Below, in pieces: positions 52,978 to 62,653 of a DNA stretch of 64,000 nucleotides. The notes below the pieces were generated by a model. That model had not been told where the DNA came from, did no database searches, and worked only from the letters and a program-made list of their open reading frames with translations. This stretch comes from Moritella sp. F3 (lineage in GTDB: Bacteria > Pseudomonadota > Gammaproteobacteria > Enterobacterales > Moritellaceae). Location of the stretch: the NCBI RefSeq assembly GCF_015082335.1, contig NZ_BLRL01000015.1, positions 51,072 to 115,071 of the forward strand, read 5' to 3'. Both the position numbers and the translations under genes were made by a program. Each line of letters begins with the position of its first letter. Positions within the stretch are counted from its first letter, which is position 1.

Positions 52978-55370
52978 TACTTCAACAACCTTAATGAATT
53001 ACCAATAACTAATAGTGAACTTAGTGACATACCTATCACGGCGATATACGGTGGTACACTGCCTGAGATTGCTAACGGTAAAATCAATGAATTATACCCC
53101 AGCGCCCACATTAAGTTTTGCTTGATTATTTTATAGGTTTTTGTCGCTGTAGCCAGCATATATTTCACAGCAATGAAATCAGTACTTAATAGCACCACAT
53201 CGGCACTGTTTTTTGCTAAATCAGAGCCTTCACCCATCGCGATTGACACTGTCGCAGCGCTTAATACTGGAGCATCATTTACGCCATCACCGACCATAAG
53301 CATTAATTTACCGTCGGCCTGCTGGGCATTAATGTATGCGAGTTTACTTTCTGGAGACTGGCTTGTTTTCTTATTCTTGATCGCCAAACCTGCCGTTACT
53401 TTATCTGTATGATTTTTACTATCACCTGTAAGCAGGGTAACATCGAGTCCTGATTCTGCAATGTAGTCGAGTGTTGTTGCTACGTTCTCGCGCATTTCAT
53501 CTTGAATATAAAAACGTGCGATCAGTTGCTCATTCTTAGCCAGGTAGACGAGAATGTCTTTACCGTCGGACTCTAAACTCACTTGTTGCGTAAATTTAGC
53601 GGAGCCGATCTTATAATTGTCTTCGCCAAGGCTTCCTGAGATGCCTAAGCCGATGTGATTTTCGGTCTTATCAAATTTTATTTTTTCTTCATCGGTTTTA
53701 AAAGCTGACGCAATAGGGTGTGTTGAGTACTGCTCAAGTGATGCCGCTATACGTAGTAACTCTGTCTGGTGTAGCTCTGTACCTGATTTGATCTTAGTAA
53801 GCGTAAACGCCCCTTTGGTTAAGGTGCCCGTTTTATCAAACGCGATCTCATCGACTTTGGTTAATGATTCGAGTACATGCTCTTTACGAATTAAGATACC
53901 TTGTCGAGATAGATTACTCGTCGCACAGGTTAATGCCGTCGGAGTCGCTAGCGATAACGCGCAAGGGCAGGTAGCAACTAAAACAGATAGGGTGATCCAA
54001 AATGCCTTATCTGGATCATAGCCAAGCCAGAATAAGTAAGTTCCAGCTGAAATAATTAATAATGCGAGTACAAAATAACGGGATATTTTATCAGCCAAAA
54101 TTGAAATTTGTGGTTTTGACGATTGCGCTGTATTTTGTAAACGAATGATCTCTGATATTAGATTATGTTTGTGGGTTTTAGTTACACATACAACAATGGT
54201 TTGTTCGACATTAAGGCTACCAGTATAAACGTCACTTTCTACCGATTTAACGATAGGTAAAAACTCACCGGTGAGCATTGATTCGTCAACACTGCTTTCA
54301 CCTTTGATAATAAGGCCATCACATGGGATGACTTCGCCACTTTTTACAATCACGCAGTCGTTAATTTTAAGCTGCTTGGTTGGTACCAGTTGTTCGCTTT
54401 CATCTTCATTAACACGTAATGCCATATTCGGAATAAGCTTGGCCATGTTGGCACTGAGTTCTGAGGTTTTTTTACGTGCTCTTAGCTCCAAGTAACGGCC
54501 AAACAACAAGAAAAATGTAAACATGGATATAGATTCAAAATAGACTTCACCCGTGCCTGTCATCGTTGCATAAGCTGACGCGGTATACGCACCGAGTAGG
54601 GCTATGGATACGGGAACATCCATGCCTAATGTTCTGGTTCGTAAATTACGCAGAGCGTTAGAATAGAAAGGTTGTGCTGAATAAAGTAGTACTGGCGTTG
54701 CAACAATCAAACTTACCCAACGGAAAAGTTGGCGATACATTTCTTCCATATCGCCAAACCAAGTCGAGTAGAGCGCAACTGCAAACATCATGACTTGCAT
54801 TGTTGCCAGCCCAGCGAGACCTAATCGTCTGAAATAAGACTTAAGCTGTTTGTTGTACATCAACTCATGCTGGTCGGCCTGAAAAGGTGATGCACTGTAA
54901 CCGAGGTTACTGATGCGTTTCAAAATATCACTGAGTTTGATTTGTTCATCGACCCACTTAATGGAAATACGGTTACTTGTCGCATTCACATTAATAAATT
55001 GAATGCCTTGGGTGTTACGAAAGCTCCTTTCGATTAACCAGGCACATGCGGCACAAGAAAGACCTTCAACAGTCAATGTGATCTCTTTTATGTCACCATC
55101 TTGATAGACAAACTCATCTTGAATTTCATTGTCATCGTAAATTTCTAAGCGTAATAATTCATCTGGTACTAATTGTTTTGCGGTAGGCGATAAATCAGTT
55201 CGATGCTCGTAGTACGAACTCAGCCCTGAGGCGACAATCATTTCCGCGACAGACTGACAACCTGGACAACACATCTCACGTTCTTCAGGGGCAATATAAA
55301 CTTTATATTTATTTGTGTCTGCTGCGAAAACAGCTTCACCGCAGTGATAACAATTAGTACCGTTTGACAT
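52977..55370 (-). CDS. ccoI: Copper-transporting P-type ATPase CcoI/FixI
   Basis: P1B ATPase that supplies copper for the cbb3 oxidase. An extra N-terminal Cys-rich zone (C7, C10, C34, C35, C38) precedes the HMA-type GLSCAACAW (C106, C109). The core has TGEF, the metal-site CPC motif (TCPCALSLATPTALT), the phosphorylation motif DKTGTLTKG, and MVGDGVNDAPVLSAATVSIAMG. Length 797 is normal. It overlaps both fixH and ccoS by one base (TAATG). Confidence 0.97.
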   Translation of the reverse strand: MSNGTNCYHCGEAVFAADTNKYKVYIAPEEREMCCPGCQSVAEMIVASGLSSYYEHRTDLSPTAKQLVPDELLRLEIYDDNEIQDEFVYQDGDIKEITLTVEGLSCAACAWLIERSFRNTQGIQFINVNATSNRISIKWVDEQIKLSDILKRISNLGYSASPFQADQHELMYNKQLKSYFRRLGLAGLATMQVMMFAVALYSTWFGDMEEMYRQLFRWVSLIVATPVLLYSAQPFYSNALRNLRTRTLGMDVPVSIALLGAYTASAYATMTGTGEVYFESISMFTFFLLFGRYLELRARKKTSELSANMAKLIPNMALRVNEDESEQLVPTKQLKINDCVIVKSGEVIPCDGLIIKGESSVDESMLTGEFLPIVKSVESDVYTGSLNVEQTIVVCVTKTHKHNLISEIIRLQNTAQSSKPQISILADKISRYFVLALLIISAGTYLFWLGYDPDKAFWITLSVLVATCPCALSLATPTALTCATSNLSRQGILIRKEHVLESLTKVDEIAFDKTGTLTKGAFTLTKIKSGTELHQTELLRIAASLEQYSTHPIASAFKTDEEKIKFDKTENHIGLGISGSLGEDNYKIGSAKFTQQVSLESDGKDILVYLAKNEQLIARFYIQDEMRENVATTLDYIAESGLDVTLLTGDSKNHTDKVTAGLAIKNKKTSQSPESKLAYINAQQADGKLMLMVGDGVNDAPVLSAATVSIAMGEGSDLAKNSADVVLLSTDFIAVKYMLATATKTYKIIKQNLMWALGYNSLILPLAISGSVPPYIAVIGMSLSSLLVIGNSLRLLK

Positions 55371-55861
55371 TAATCTTGCTCGCCGTCTAACTTAATTACA
55401 GAAGTATTTGGATATTGAACATATTCTTGCACGCGCCATGCGCCATCAAATGACTCTGCACGTACACGCCATTTACCTTGTAGCATATCCTCTGGGATCT
55501 CGATACGATAACTACCATCGCCAGATGCTGTCGCAAGTACCGAAATATCATGTTTTGCTAACGTCACATGGAAGAATGAAATATTCAGCGCTTCATTTTC
55601 TTTCATATCGCCAGTCGCTGGTTTTAATACCGCGAAACCGTCTTCGAATTTAAGCGAGAAAGTAATATTTCGAGCTAATGCCTCGTGGTATTTCGTTAAG
55701 TCTTGGTTAATCTTTTTACCGTCTTTATAGTAATCGTCAGAAACCATATCTGGTTGATTATTCTGAAAAACAAAAAAGGTAGATGTACCAGCTACGACGG
55801 CTAATGCAGGAAAGAAAATAACGAACCAGAACCATGGTTCTTTATACCAATAAGATTTCAT
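55370..55861 (-). CDS. ccoH: FixH/CcoH family protein
   Basis: A 163-residue cbb3 assembly protein with one N-terminal helix: MKSYWYKEPWFWFVIFFPALAVVAGTSTFFVF, then SDDYYKDGKKINQDL, the FixH pattern, and a beta-rich periplasmic domain. I chose ATG 55861 with GGAG upstream; the frame extends further upstream without support. A terminator separates it from ccoP, so ccoHIS with the TauE-like gene may be a separate unit. Confidence 0.93.
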   Translation of the reverse strand: MKSYWYKEPWFWFVIFFPALAVVAGTSTFFVFQNNQPDMVSDDYYKDGKKINQDLTKYHEALARNITFSLKFEDGFAVLKPATGDMKENEALNISFFHVTLAKHDISVLATASGDGSYRIEIPEDMLQGKWRVRAESFDGAWRVQEYVQYPNTSVIKLDGEQD

Positions 55862-55907
55862 TGTGAACTCCAAGAAGGGAAAGGTGAAATTTAACAAAGT
55901 TACAGCC

Positions 55908-55940
55908 AAAAAAAAAGCTCCATTCAGTAAATGGAGCTTT
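55908..55940 (-). terminator. ccoNOQP operon terminator
   Basis: On the minus strand AAAGCTCCATT pairs with AATGGAGCTTT around a 5-nt loop and continues into about ten T residues. It starts 18 bp after the ccoP stop. Confidence 0.9.
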
Positions 55941-55957
55941 AAATTACTACTATTACG

Positions 55958-56869
55958 TTACTTTACACTTAAACTGTAAACATAACTGCTTAATAGCATT
56001 ACTTTATCTTCACCAAGGATGTGACTCCATGCTGGCATTACACCGTTACGACCATACTTAACTGTTTGTTCGATAGCTTTACGAGAGCCACCATACAACC
56101 ATGTTTTGTCAGTCAGATTCGGAGCACCTAGCATAGTCATGCCTTTAGCATCTGCGCCATGACAAGCTGAACAAGTTTGAAGGAATACTTCTTTACCTGC
56201 TGCTTCTTCACGTGCATTTACTTTACGACCAGATAAACCAACAACATACGTTGTCACTTGATCAACTTTCTCATCACCTAGAACAGGTAACCAACCCGGC
56301 ATAACACCAGCTCGGCCATTCATGATAGTTGCTTTGATGTCAGCAGGATTACCGCCGTACAACCAATCACCATCAGTTAGGTTAGGGAAGCCTTTTGCAC
56401 CACGTGCATCAGAACCGTGACACTGCGAACAGTTTTGTAAAAATAGGCGTTGACCTACTTTAACTGCTTCAGGATCTTTAGCGATGTCAGCAATTTCACG
56501 GTATTCAGTGAAGTCGCTACTTTCTGTTTTAACTAGCTTGTTAAATACAGCTGCATATTTTGCATCAGCTGATTCAATTTCACGCTCATACTCATTAGTA
56601 CTAGTCCAGCCAAGTAAACCTTTATAGCTGCCTAGACCTGGATATAGTGCGAAATAGATAAAACCACCAATACAAGTGAAAATAAATAAGTATTTCCACC
56701 ATGTTGGTAATGGGTTATTTAACTCTTCGATACCATCGAAAGAGTGGCCCATTGATTCGCCTTCTTTAACGCCTGTATCATTCTTGTTACAGTACCAAAG
56801 TAAAGCTAAGCAACCAAAAATGCTGCCTAGTGTGATCACTGTGATCCAAATACTCCAAAAAGTACTCAT
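55958..56869 (-). CDS. ccoP: cbb3 oxidase dihaem subunit CcoP
   Basis: Membrane-bound dihaem cytochrome c of the cbb3 oxidase. Two N-terminal helices (IWITVITLGSIFGCLALLWYC and YLFIFTCIGGFIYFAL) are followed by two cytochrome c domains with haem motifs CSQCH and CSACH and later methionines for the haem. I use ATG 56869, 9 bases after AGGAG; another ATG two codons earlier has too short a spacing. Length about 303. Confidence 0.96.
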   Translation of the reverse strand: MSTFWSIWITVITLGSIFGCLALLWYCNKNDTGVKEGESMGHSFDGIEELNNPLPTWWKYLFIFTCIGGFIYFALYPGLGSYKGLLGWTSTNEYEREIESADAKYAAVFNKLVKTESSDFTEYREIADIAKDPEAVKVGQRLFLQNCSQCHGSDARGAKGFPNLTDGDWLYGGNPADIKATIMNGRAGVMPGWLPVLGDEKVDQVTTYVVGLSGRKVNAREEAAGKEVFLQTCSACHGADAKGMTMLGAPNLTDKTWLYGGSRKAIEQTVKYGRNGVMPAWSHILGEDKVMLLSSYVYSLSVK

Positions 56870-56881
56870 AATCATAAACTC

Positions 56882-57061
56882 CTAAATATGAGCAGATTTG
56901 TTCTTCTGCTCTCCATTAAGTGAATCAGTGTGAGCGGCTTCATCAGCAAATACTAAATTAGCAGCTTCATTAAAAGCACTTTTTTGTCGTTTGCTGTAAG
57001 CCCAAGCAATAATAGCGATAAAAATGGCCATCAGTACTAGGGTGTAAATCCCTTGAAACAT
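56882..57061 (-). CDS. ccoQ: cbb3 oxidase small subunit CcoQ
   Basis: A 59-residue ORF: MFQGIYTLVLMAIFIAIIAW and then AYSKRQKSAFNEAANLVF, i.e. one transmembrane helix with a basic end and a polar tail, as in CcoQ. ATG 57061 has AAGGATG upstream. It lies between ccoO and ccoP with 10- and 12-bp gaps, the normal CcoQ position. It is short enough to be missed by a length cut-off. Confidence 0.93.
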   Translation of the reverse strand: MFQGIYTLVLMAIFIAIIAWAYSKRQKSAFNEAANLVFADEAAHTDSLNGEQKNKSAHI

Positions 57062-57071
57062 AATTACATCC

Positions 57072-57674
57072 TTATTTTAATGCATGACCTAATGATTGCA
57101 GGTAAGCAACCAACGCGTCTAGTTCAGTTTTACCTTTAACAGCTTCTTCTGCACCAGCAATATCTGCATCTGTGTAAGGAACGTCAAAGTAATCTTTAAA
57201 GATACTTAGTTTCGCAGCAGATTCTGAACCATCCAATACATTCTCAGCTAACCAAGGGAAAGCGGGCATGTTTGACTCTGGAACAACACTTCGTGGGTCA
57301 ATTAAATGCGCTCGTTGCCAATCATCAGAATAACGACCACCAACACGGGCTAGATCTGGACCAGTACGTTTAGAACCCCACAGGAACGGATGTTCCCAAA
57401 CAGACTCACCAGCAACAGAATATGCACCGTAGCGCTCTGTTTCTGCACGGAAAGGACGGATCATTTGACTATGACAAACGGCACAGTTCTCACGCATGTA
57501 GATATCACGGCCTTCCATCTCTAACGCCGTATAAGGACGTAAAGTATCAAGCGGTTCCGTTGTATCTTTTTGCCAGAACAGTGGTGTAATTTCAACCATC
57601 GCACCCAAACTGATCGCAAAGACGATGAAGATTGCTAATAAACCAATGTTCTTTTCAATTAATTCATGTTTCAT
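57072..57674 (-). CDS. ccoO: cbb3 oxidase monohaem subunit CcoO
   Basis: Membrane-anchored cytochrome c subunit. The N-terminal helix (IGLLAIFIVFAISLGAMVEITPLFW) is followed by the haem motif CAVCH in MRENCAVCHSQMIRPFRAETERYG, which is characteristic of CcoO. Length 200 is normal. ATG 57674 follows AAGGAG and lies 14 bp after ccoN. Confidence 0.97.
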   Translation of the reverse strand: MKHELIEKNIGLLAIFIVFAISLGAMVEITPLFWQKDTTEPLDTLRPYTALEMEGRDIYMRENCAVCHSQMIRPFRAETERYGAYSVAGESVWEHPFLWGSKRTGPDLARVGGRYSDDWQRAHLIDPRSVVPESNMPAFPWLAENVLDGSESAAKLSIFKDYFDVPYTDADIAGAEEAVKGKTELDALVAYLQSLGHALK

Positions 57675-57688
57675 AAGATATCTCCTTT

Positions 57689-59116
57689 TTATGCGACTTC
57701 AGCGTCAGCTTTGATTGATTGATCAGCCGCAGAGATTGTCTTAAAGACATTGTATGCCATCAATAGCATACCAGTCAGGAAGAACACACCGCCCAGGAAG
57801 CGTACGAAGTAGAATGGATATGAAGCTTGAAGTGACTCAACGAAGCTATACGTTAAAGTACCATCAGCATTTACCGCTCTCCACATCAGACCTTGCATTA
57901 CACCCGAGATCCACATTGCAACAATATAAAGTACAGTACCAACAGTTGCTAACCAGAAGTGAACGTTGATCAGCTTAACGCTGTACATACGACCTTGGTT
58001 AAATAACACAGGGATTAAGTGGTAGATAGCACCGATAGATACCATTGCAACCCAACCTAGCGCACCTGAATGTACGTGACCAACAGTCCAGTCAGTGTAA
58101 TGCGAAAGTGCATTTACACTCTTAATTGCCATCATTGGACCTTCGAACGTAGACATGCCGTAGAAAGATAAAGAAACAATTAGGAAACGTAGGATAGGGT
58201 CATAACGCAGTTTATGCCATGCGCCAGAAAGTGTCATGATACCGTTGATCATACCACCCCATGATGGAGCAAATAAGATTAGCGACATAACCATACCAAC
58301 TGATTGAGTCCAATCAGGAAGTGCTGTGTAATGAAGGTGGTGAGGACCAGCCCAAATGTACAGCGATACTAATGCCCAGAAGTGAACAATTGATAAACGG
58401 TATGAGTAAACAGGACGGTTTGCTTGTTTAGGAACGAAATAATACATCATGCCTAAGAAACCAGCTGTTAGTAGGAAACCAACTGCATTGTGGCCGTACC
58501 ACCACTGAACCATCGCATCGATAGCACCACCGTATATAGAATAAGATTTCATCATATTCAGTGGGATCGCTGCACTGTTCACAATATGTAAAACAGCAAC
58601 GGTTAAGATGAATGCACCAAAGAACCAGTTCGCTACATAAATGTGCGATGTTTGGCGTTTAACGATGGTGCCAAAGAATACAACCGCATAAACAACCCAA
58701 ACTAGCGTGATTAAGATATCAATCGGCCATTCAAGTTCTGCGTATTCTTTTGTAGTGTTATAACCAAGTGGTAATGATATAACAGCAGAAAGAATAACTA
58801 GTTGCCAACCCCAAAATACAACCGCAGGTAAAACACCGCCAAATAGGCGTGCTTGACACGTACGTTGAACAACATAAAAGGATGTTGCCATTAGGGCCGA
58901 AGTACCAAATGCAAAGATTACTGCATTGGTATGTAGGGGACGAAGACGACTATAAGTTAACCAAGGTGTATCGAAATTTAGTGCAGGCCAAATTAGCTGT
59001 GCTGCAATTAGCACACCCACTGACATTCCAACAATACCCCAGATAACAGTCATCACAGTAAACTGTCGTACAACTTTATAGTTATAGTCAGTTTTTATAG
59101 GTGAATGAGAGCTCAT
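57689..59116 (-). CDS. ccoN: cbb3 oxidase catalytic subunit CcoN
   Basis: Catalytic subunit I of the cbb3 terminal oxidase, with about twelve transmembrane helices. Haem and CuB ligands appear in RLRPLHTNAVIFAF, WWYGHNAVGFLL, WAGPHHLHYTALPDW and DWTVGHVHSGALGW. Length 475 is normal. Start ATG 59116 follows GGAAG. It is the first gene of ccoNOQP, behind twin FNR boxes. Confidence 0.98.
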   Translation of the reverse strand: MSSHSPIKTDYNYKVVRQFTVMTVIWGIVGMSVGVLIAAQLIWPALNFDTPWLTYSRLRPLHTNAVIFAFGTSALMATSFYVVQRTCQARLFGGVLPAVVFWGWQLVILSAVISLPLGYNTTKEYAELEWPIDILITLVWVVYAVVFFGTIVKRQTSHIYVANWFFGAFILTVAVLHIVNSAAIPLNMMKSYSIYGGAIDAMVQWWYGHNAVGFLLTAGFLGMMYYFVPKQANRPVYSYRLSIVHFWALVSLYIWAGPHHLHYTALPDWTQSVGMVMSLILFAPSWGGMINGIMTLSGAWHKLRYDPILRFLIVSLSFYGMSTFEGPMMAIKSVNALSHYTDWTVGHVHSGALGWVAMVSIGAIYHLIPVLFNQGRMYSVKLINVHFWLATVGTVLYIVAMWISGVMQGLMWRAVNADGTLTYSFVESLQASYPFYFVRFLGGVFFLTGMLLMAYNVFKTISAADQSIKADAEVA

Positions 59117-59312
59117 ATTTTGCTTCCGGTGCTACGAATTATTAAACATCTTTCGATGCGTGAATACCCAAAAAGAATATGTGTAAATCTAGGTAATCTA
59201 AATTGACAGTCATACTCAGATGGGGATATTACGCGATTTTACGTAACATTAACAGCGGAATTTGTTGGTTATATTGTTAAAAAAGCACGGATATATATCT
59301 ATTGGGGTAGGC

Positions 59313-59326
59313 TTGATTTAGATCAA
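59313..59326 (-). promoter_or_regulatory. Perfect FNR box, proximal to ccoN
   Basis: TTGATTTAGATCAA matches the FNR consensus exactly. It lies about 197 bp upstream of the ccoN start codon. Confidence 0.78.
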
Positions 59327-59363
59327 TAAAATCAGGCTGGAAAAACTAATTTAGACCTGTGAC

Positions 59364-59377
59364 TTGATAATGATCAA
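59364..59377 (-). promoter_or_regulatory. Perfect FNR box, distal to ccoN
   Basis: TTGATAATGATCAA matches the FNR consensus exactly. It is 51 bp centre to centre from the proximal box, so both lie on nearly the same face of the helix. Confidence 0.75.
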
Positions 59378-59486
59378 CTAAAAATTATTTATGAATTTTA
59401 TGTTTTTAATGTATTTTAGGGACAAAAATATGAATGGTCACAAAAGTTGATAATCGCGTAATAACGACGTTAACTTAATGTTAATT

Positions 59487-59530
59487 AAAAAGGCTGGTAA
59501 CTCGAACTATAAAGTGAATTACCTGCCTTT
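59487..59530 (-). terminator. pgm terminator
   Basis: On the minus strand AAAGGCAGGTAA (from 59530) pairs with TTACCAGCCTTT apart from one central mismatch, and the 3' arm runs into TTTTAA. It is 50 bp beyond the pgm stop. Confidence 0.7.
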
Positions 59531-59579
59531 CAATTGCGATAAAATTGACGCGTTATTCTAATGAGATATTAGCGTTGAT

Positions 59580-61217
59580 TTATGCTTTTAAAGCTGCGGA
59601 GACAATTTCTTGTGCTTCGCTTAAAATTAACGCTAAATGTGCTTCATCTTTAAAACTTTCTGCATAGATTTTGTAAATTGCTTCAGTGCCAGATGGGCGA
59701 GCTGCAAACCAGCCATTTTCCGTTGTCACTTTCAAGCCACCAATTTTACCGTCGTTACCTGGCGCATTGGTTAATTTAGCGGTAATAGTTTCGCCTGCTA
59801 AGGTTTCAGCTTGAACGAGTTCTGGTGACAAGTTCGATAGAATTGCTTTTTCTTCAAATGAAGCGGGCGCATCAATACGGTTATAAACAGGTGCGCCGAA
59901 TTCTTCGGTTAGTTCAGCATAAAGTTGTGCTGGATCTTTACCTGTTATTGCAAGTATCTCTGCAGATAATAGGGCTAAAATGATACCGTCTTTATCGGTT
60001 GTCCAAACAGTACCGTCAGTACGTAAGAACGATGCACCGGCACTTTCTTCGCCGCCAAACGCAAAACTTGCGTTGTGTAAACCATCAACAAACCACTTAA
60101 AACCAACAGGTACTTCACAAAGGGGACGTTCAATCTTCGCCGCAACACGGTCAATCATCGAACTTGATACTAGAGTTTTACCTACTTTTGCATTTACCGG
60201 CCAATTTGTGCGGTTAGTAAATAAGTATTGGATTGCAACAGCAAGGTAATGGTTTGGATTCATTAAGCCGCTTTTAGTGACAATTCCGTGACGGTCATAA
60301 TCCGGATCATTACCAATTGCGATGTCAAAATCATCTTTTAAGCTGATCAAACTTGCCATAGCATAAGGTGATGAGCAATCCATACGGATCTTGCCATCTT
60401 TATCTAGGCACATAAATGAGAAACTTGGGTCAACGCGATCGTTTACAACGGTGATATCTAAATTGTATCTCGCTGCAATCACGTCCCAATAAGCAAAACC
60501 TGAACCGCCTAACGTATCAACACCGATCTTAATACCTGCGTCTGCAATGGCTTTTAGATTGAGCACATTTTCTAAGTCAGCGACGTAAGCTTCAACATAA
60601 TCGATTTCTTGATAATGTGCAGACTCAGTCGCGATCGCAAAGCTTAAACGTTTAACAGCCACTAAACCTTCAGAAATAATGTCGTTAGCACGGTTTTCAA
60701 TGATCTTAGTTACATCACTATCTGCCGGACCGCCGTGCGGTGGGTTGTATTTAATACCACCATCTTGAGGTGGATTATGTGATGGTGTAATTACAATGCC
60801 ATCAGCTTGAATAGTGTTGCTGCTGTTATACGCTAAAATGGCGTGTGAAATAACAGGGGTAGGCGTAAACCCGCCATCAGCTTGAACACGTACATCGACA
60901 CCATTTGCAACTAATACTTCAATCACTGAAATATTTGCAGGTTCAGATAATGCATGTGTATCTTTACCAATAAATAGAGGACCTGTAATACCTTGTTCAT
61001 GGCGATATTCAGCAATTGCTTGGCTAATTGCGAGGATATGGTATTCGTTAAAAGAAGATGCAAAAGCGTTGCCGCGATGACCAGAAGTACCAAATGCAAC
61101 ACGCTCAGCTATTTTTGTTACATCTGGTTTATTGATGTAATAATTAGACACGAGTGCAGGAATGTTACAAAGATCTGAATTTTGCGCCTTTTGTCCGGCT
61201 CTTGGATGAACTGCCAT
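59580..61217 (-). CDS. pgm: Alpha-D-glucose phosphate-specific phosphoglucomutase
   Basis: Interconverts glucose 1-phosphate and glucose 6-phosphate. The active-site phosphoserine is S146 in ITPSHNPPQDGGIKYNPPHGG; the metal loop is DPDYDRHG; the sugar-binding loop GGEESAG and the phosphate-binding RPSGTEAIYKIY are also present. Length 545 matches E. coli (546). It is probably monocistronic. Confidence 0.97.
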   Translation of the reverse strand: MAVHPRAGQKAQNSDLCNIPALVSNYYINKPDVTKIAERVAFGTSGHRGNAFASSFNEYHILAISQAIAEYRHEQGITGPLFIGKDTHALSEPANISVIEVLVANGVDVRVQADGGFTPTPVISHAILAYNSSNTIQADGIVITPSHNPPQDGGIKYNPPHGGPADSDVTKIIENRANDIISEGLVAVKRLSFAIATESAHYQEIDYVEAYVADLENVLNLKAIADAGIKIGVDTLGGSGFAYWDVIAARYNLDITVVNDRVDPSFSFMCLDKDGKIRMDCSSPYAMASLISLKDDFDIAIGNDPDYDRHGIVTKSGLMNPNHYLAVAIQYLFTNRTNWPVNAKVGKTLVSSSMIDRVAAKIERPLCEVPVGFKWFVDGLHNASFAFGGEESAGASFLRTDGTVWTTDKDGIILALLSAEILAITGKDPAQLYAELTEEFGAPVYNRIDAPASFEEKAILSNLSPELVQAETLAGETITAKLTNAPGNDGKIGGLKVTTENGWFAARPSGTEAIYKIYAESFKDEAHLALILSEAQEIVSAALKA

Positions 61218-61466
61218 GTGCGTTTTTGTCCTTAAATAAATGAAAGCTGTTATGAATTAAATTGTTATCATTATACCTCTAATAAGTTAATTTTGGCACA
61301 TCCTTTCAATTGAAACTCTAACTTTGTGCTCCAAACTGGTCTAAACAGTTATTTTTGTGGTTTCTATAACCAGTAATTTAATCGGATTAATTTAGACTCT
61401 AGTCAGATACTGATAGCTTATGATAAAATCAGGATTATAAATTATTTATTTAAACTAGAGTTAATC

Positions 61467-61748
61467 ATGGCCAGAACAGCTGCAGCACTACACATACTTG
61501 TTAAACACGAATCTAAAGCTTATGAAATATTGGCAAAACTAGAGAAGGGAGAGAACTTTCAAAAATTAGCAAAATCTCATTCCCTTTGTCCGTCTGGCAA
61601 AAAAGATGGTGGTAACTTAGGTGAGTTTAGAAAAGGAGCTATGGTTCCTGCTTTTGATAAAGTTTGTTTCAATGGTGAGATCTTAACTCCTCATCTTGTG
61701 AAGACAAAACATGGTTGGCATATCGTGAAGATCTTGTTTAGAACATAA
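61467..61748 (+). CDS. ppiC: Peptidyl-prolyl cis-trans isomerase C (parvulin)
   Basis: A single-domain cytosolic parvulin of 93 residues. Motifs: LHILVKHESKAYEI, FQKLAKSHSLCPSGKKDGGNLGEFRKGAMVPAFDKVCF and KTKHGWHIVKIL, all typical of E. coli PpiC. No signal peptide. It is monocistronic, with a strong terminator right after the stop. Confidence 0.96.
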   Translation: MARTAAALHILVKHESKAYEILAKLEKGENFQKLAKSHSLCPSGKKDGGNLGEFRKGAMVPAFDKVCFNGEILTPHLVKTKHGWHIVKILFRT

Positions 61749-61770
61749 TAGAGCTGTTCTACCCGTCATA

Positions 61771-61805
61771 AAAAAGCCCTCAATTTTGAAGTGAGGGCTT
61801 TTTTT
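61771..61805. terminator. Bidirectional terminator between ppiC and the DsbA-like gene
   Basis: AAAAAAGCCCTCA pairs with TGAGGGCTTTTTT around a 9-nt loop, with T-runs on both strands between convergent genes. Confidence 0.92.
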
Positions 61806-61825
61806 TGCCTGTGTTTTTAAGGGCA

Positions 61826-62497
61826 TTATTTTTCTGAATATGCTTTTTTTACTTCGCGTGCAATGAGTGCTTTAAATGGTTCGGCACCAAATTCTTTTAG
61901 CGCGACACCATTAACGTAGAATGTAGGTGTTTTGAATACTTTAAGTGTTTTAGCATCTTGCGCATCTTTCGCCATACGTTCTGCGATAAGCGGGTTCTTC
62001 ATATCAACTTTAAGTTTTGCGATGTCAATACCCGCATCCTGCAGATATGGATATAACAAATCTACATTTGCAGTGTGGTTTATTGCCCAATTACTTTGGT
62101 AATATAACGTAATACGCAGTGCATCCCAGAATTTGTTTTGCATTTTTGTTGCTTCTAACGCTGCCACAACAGGGCCTACGTTTTTATGGAATGCAACCGG
62201 TCGAGCAATTAAGTTAACTTTACCTTTATACTGTTTTATTTGGCTTTTAACGAGTGGGTAAAAGGCTCGGCAGGACTCACAAGCAGGGTCAAAGAATTCA
62301 ACAATCGTTACTTTGGCATTTTTACTACCAAAAATAGGTGCGTTTTCACTATATAGATGTTGTTCAATATTTTTGTCTGAAGTTGACGGTATTAATAGGA
62401 ATGCGCCGATGACAACTGCGATGCTTAATATTACGATGGATATGAGTTTATTTTTCTTTTGTTGCTCTAAACTTTTCTTTGTCGCTAATTTTTTCAT
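61826..62497 (-). CDS. DsbA-family thiol-disulfide protein with CESC active site
   Basis: A 223-residue membrane-anchored thioredoxin-fold protein. An N-terminal basic stretch precedes the helix LISIVILSIAVVIGAFLLI (18-36); the remainder is periplasmic. The active site is C73-E-S-C76 in EFFDPACESCRAFYP, and the cis-proline segment is FKTPTFYVNG near residue 190. The insertion between them is helical, as in the DsbA/Com1/BdbD group. The CESC dipeptide differs from CPHC of DsbA, so the redox potential and role are unclear. No dsbB-like partner is adjacent. Confidence 0.85.
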   Translation of the reverse strand: MKKLATKKSLEQQKKNKLISIVILSIAVVIGAFLLIPSTSDKNIEQHLYSENAPIFGSKNAKVTIVEFFDPACESCRAFYPLVKSQIKQYKGKVNLIARPVAFHKNVGPVVAALEATKMQNKFWDALRITLYYQSNWAINHTANVDLLYPYLQDAGIDIAKLKVDMKNPLIAERMAKDAQDAKTLKVFKTPTFYVNGVALKEFGAEPFKALIAREVKKAYSEK

Positions 62498-62653
62498 GAG
62501 TAAACCTAAGTAGAAAGTGAAATATTTTTCGTATTTTAGATTTAAAATGTAATAACGTCTTGATCAAACTTCAATTTATGGACAAAAAATGCAGATAATG
62601 ACTTATTCGGTGGGTTAAACTGACACTAGGCTAAGTTATAGGCACGTAGGATG

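Larger units (their letters stand above)
59117..59484. other. ccoN upstream region
   Basis: With the adjoining pgm hairpin this forms a 463-bp gap. It contains the two FNR boxes listed separately and a long untranslated stretch of about 195 bp between the nearer box and ccoN. TATATAT near 59291-59298 and TATAAC at 59268-59273 (minus strand) are -10 candidates. No ORF is credible. Confidence 0.55.

Noticed and set aside
62557..62575. TTGATCAAACTTCAA near the DsbA-like gene as an FNR box
   Set aside because: The right half site does not match at the required 4-bp spacing.
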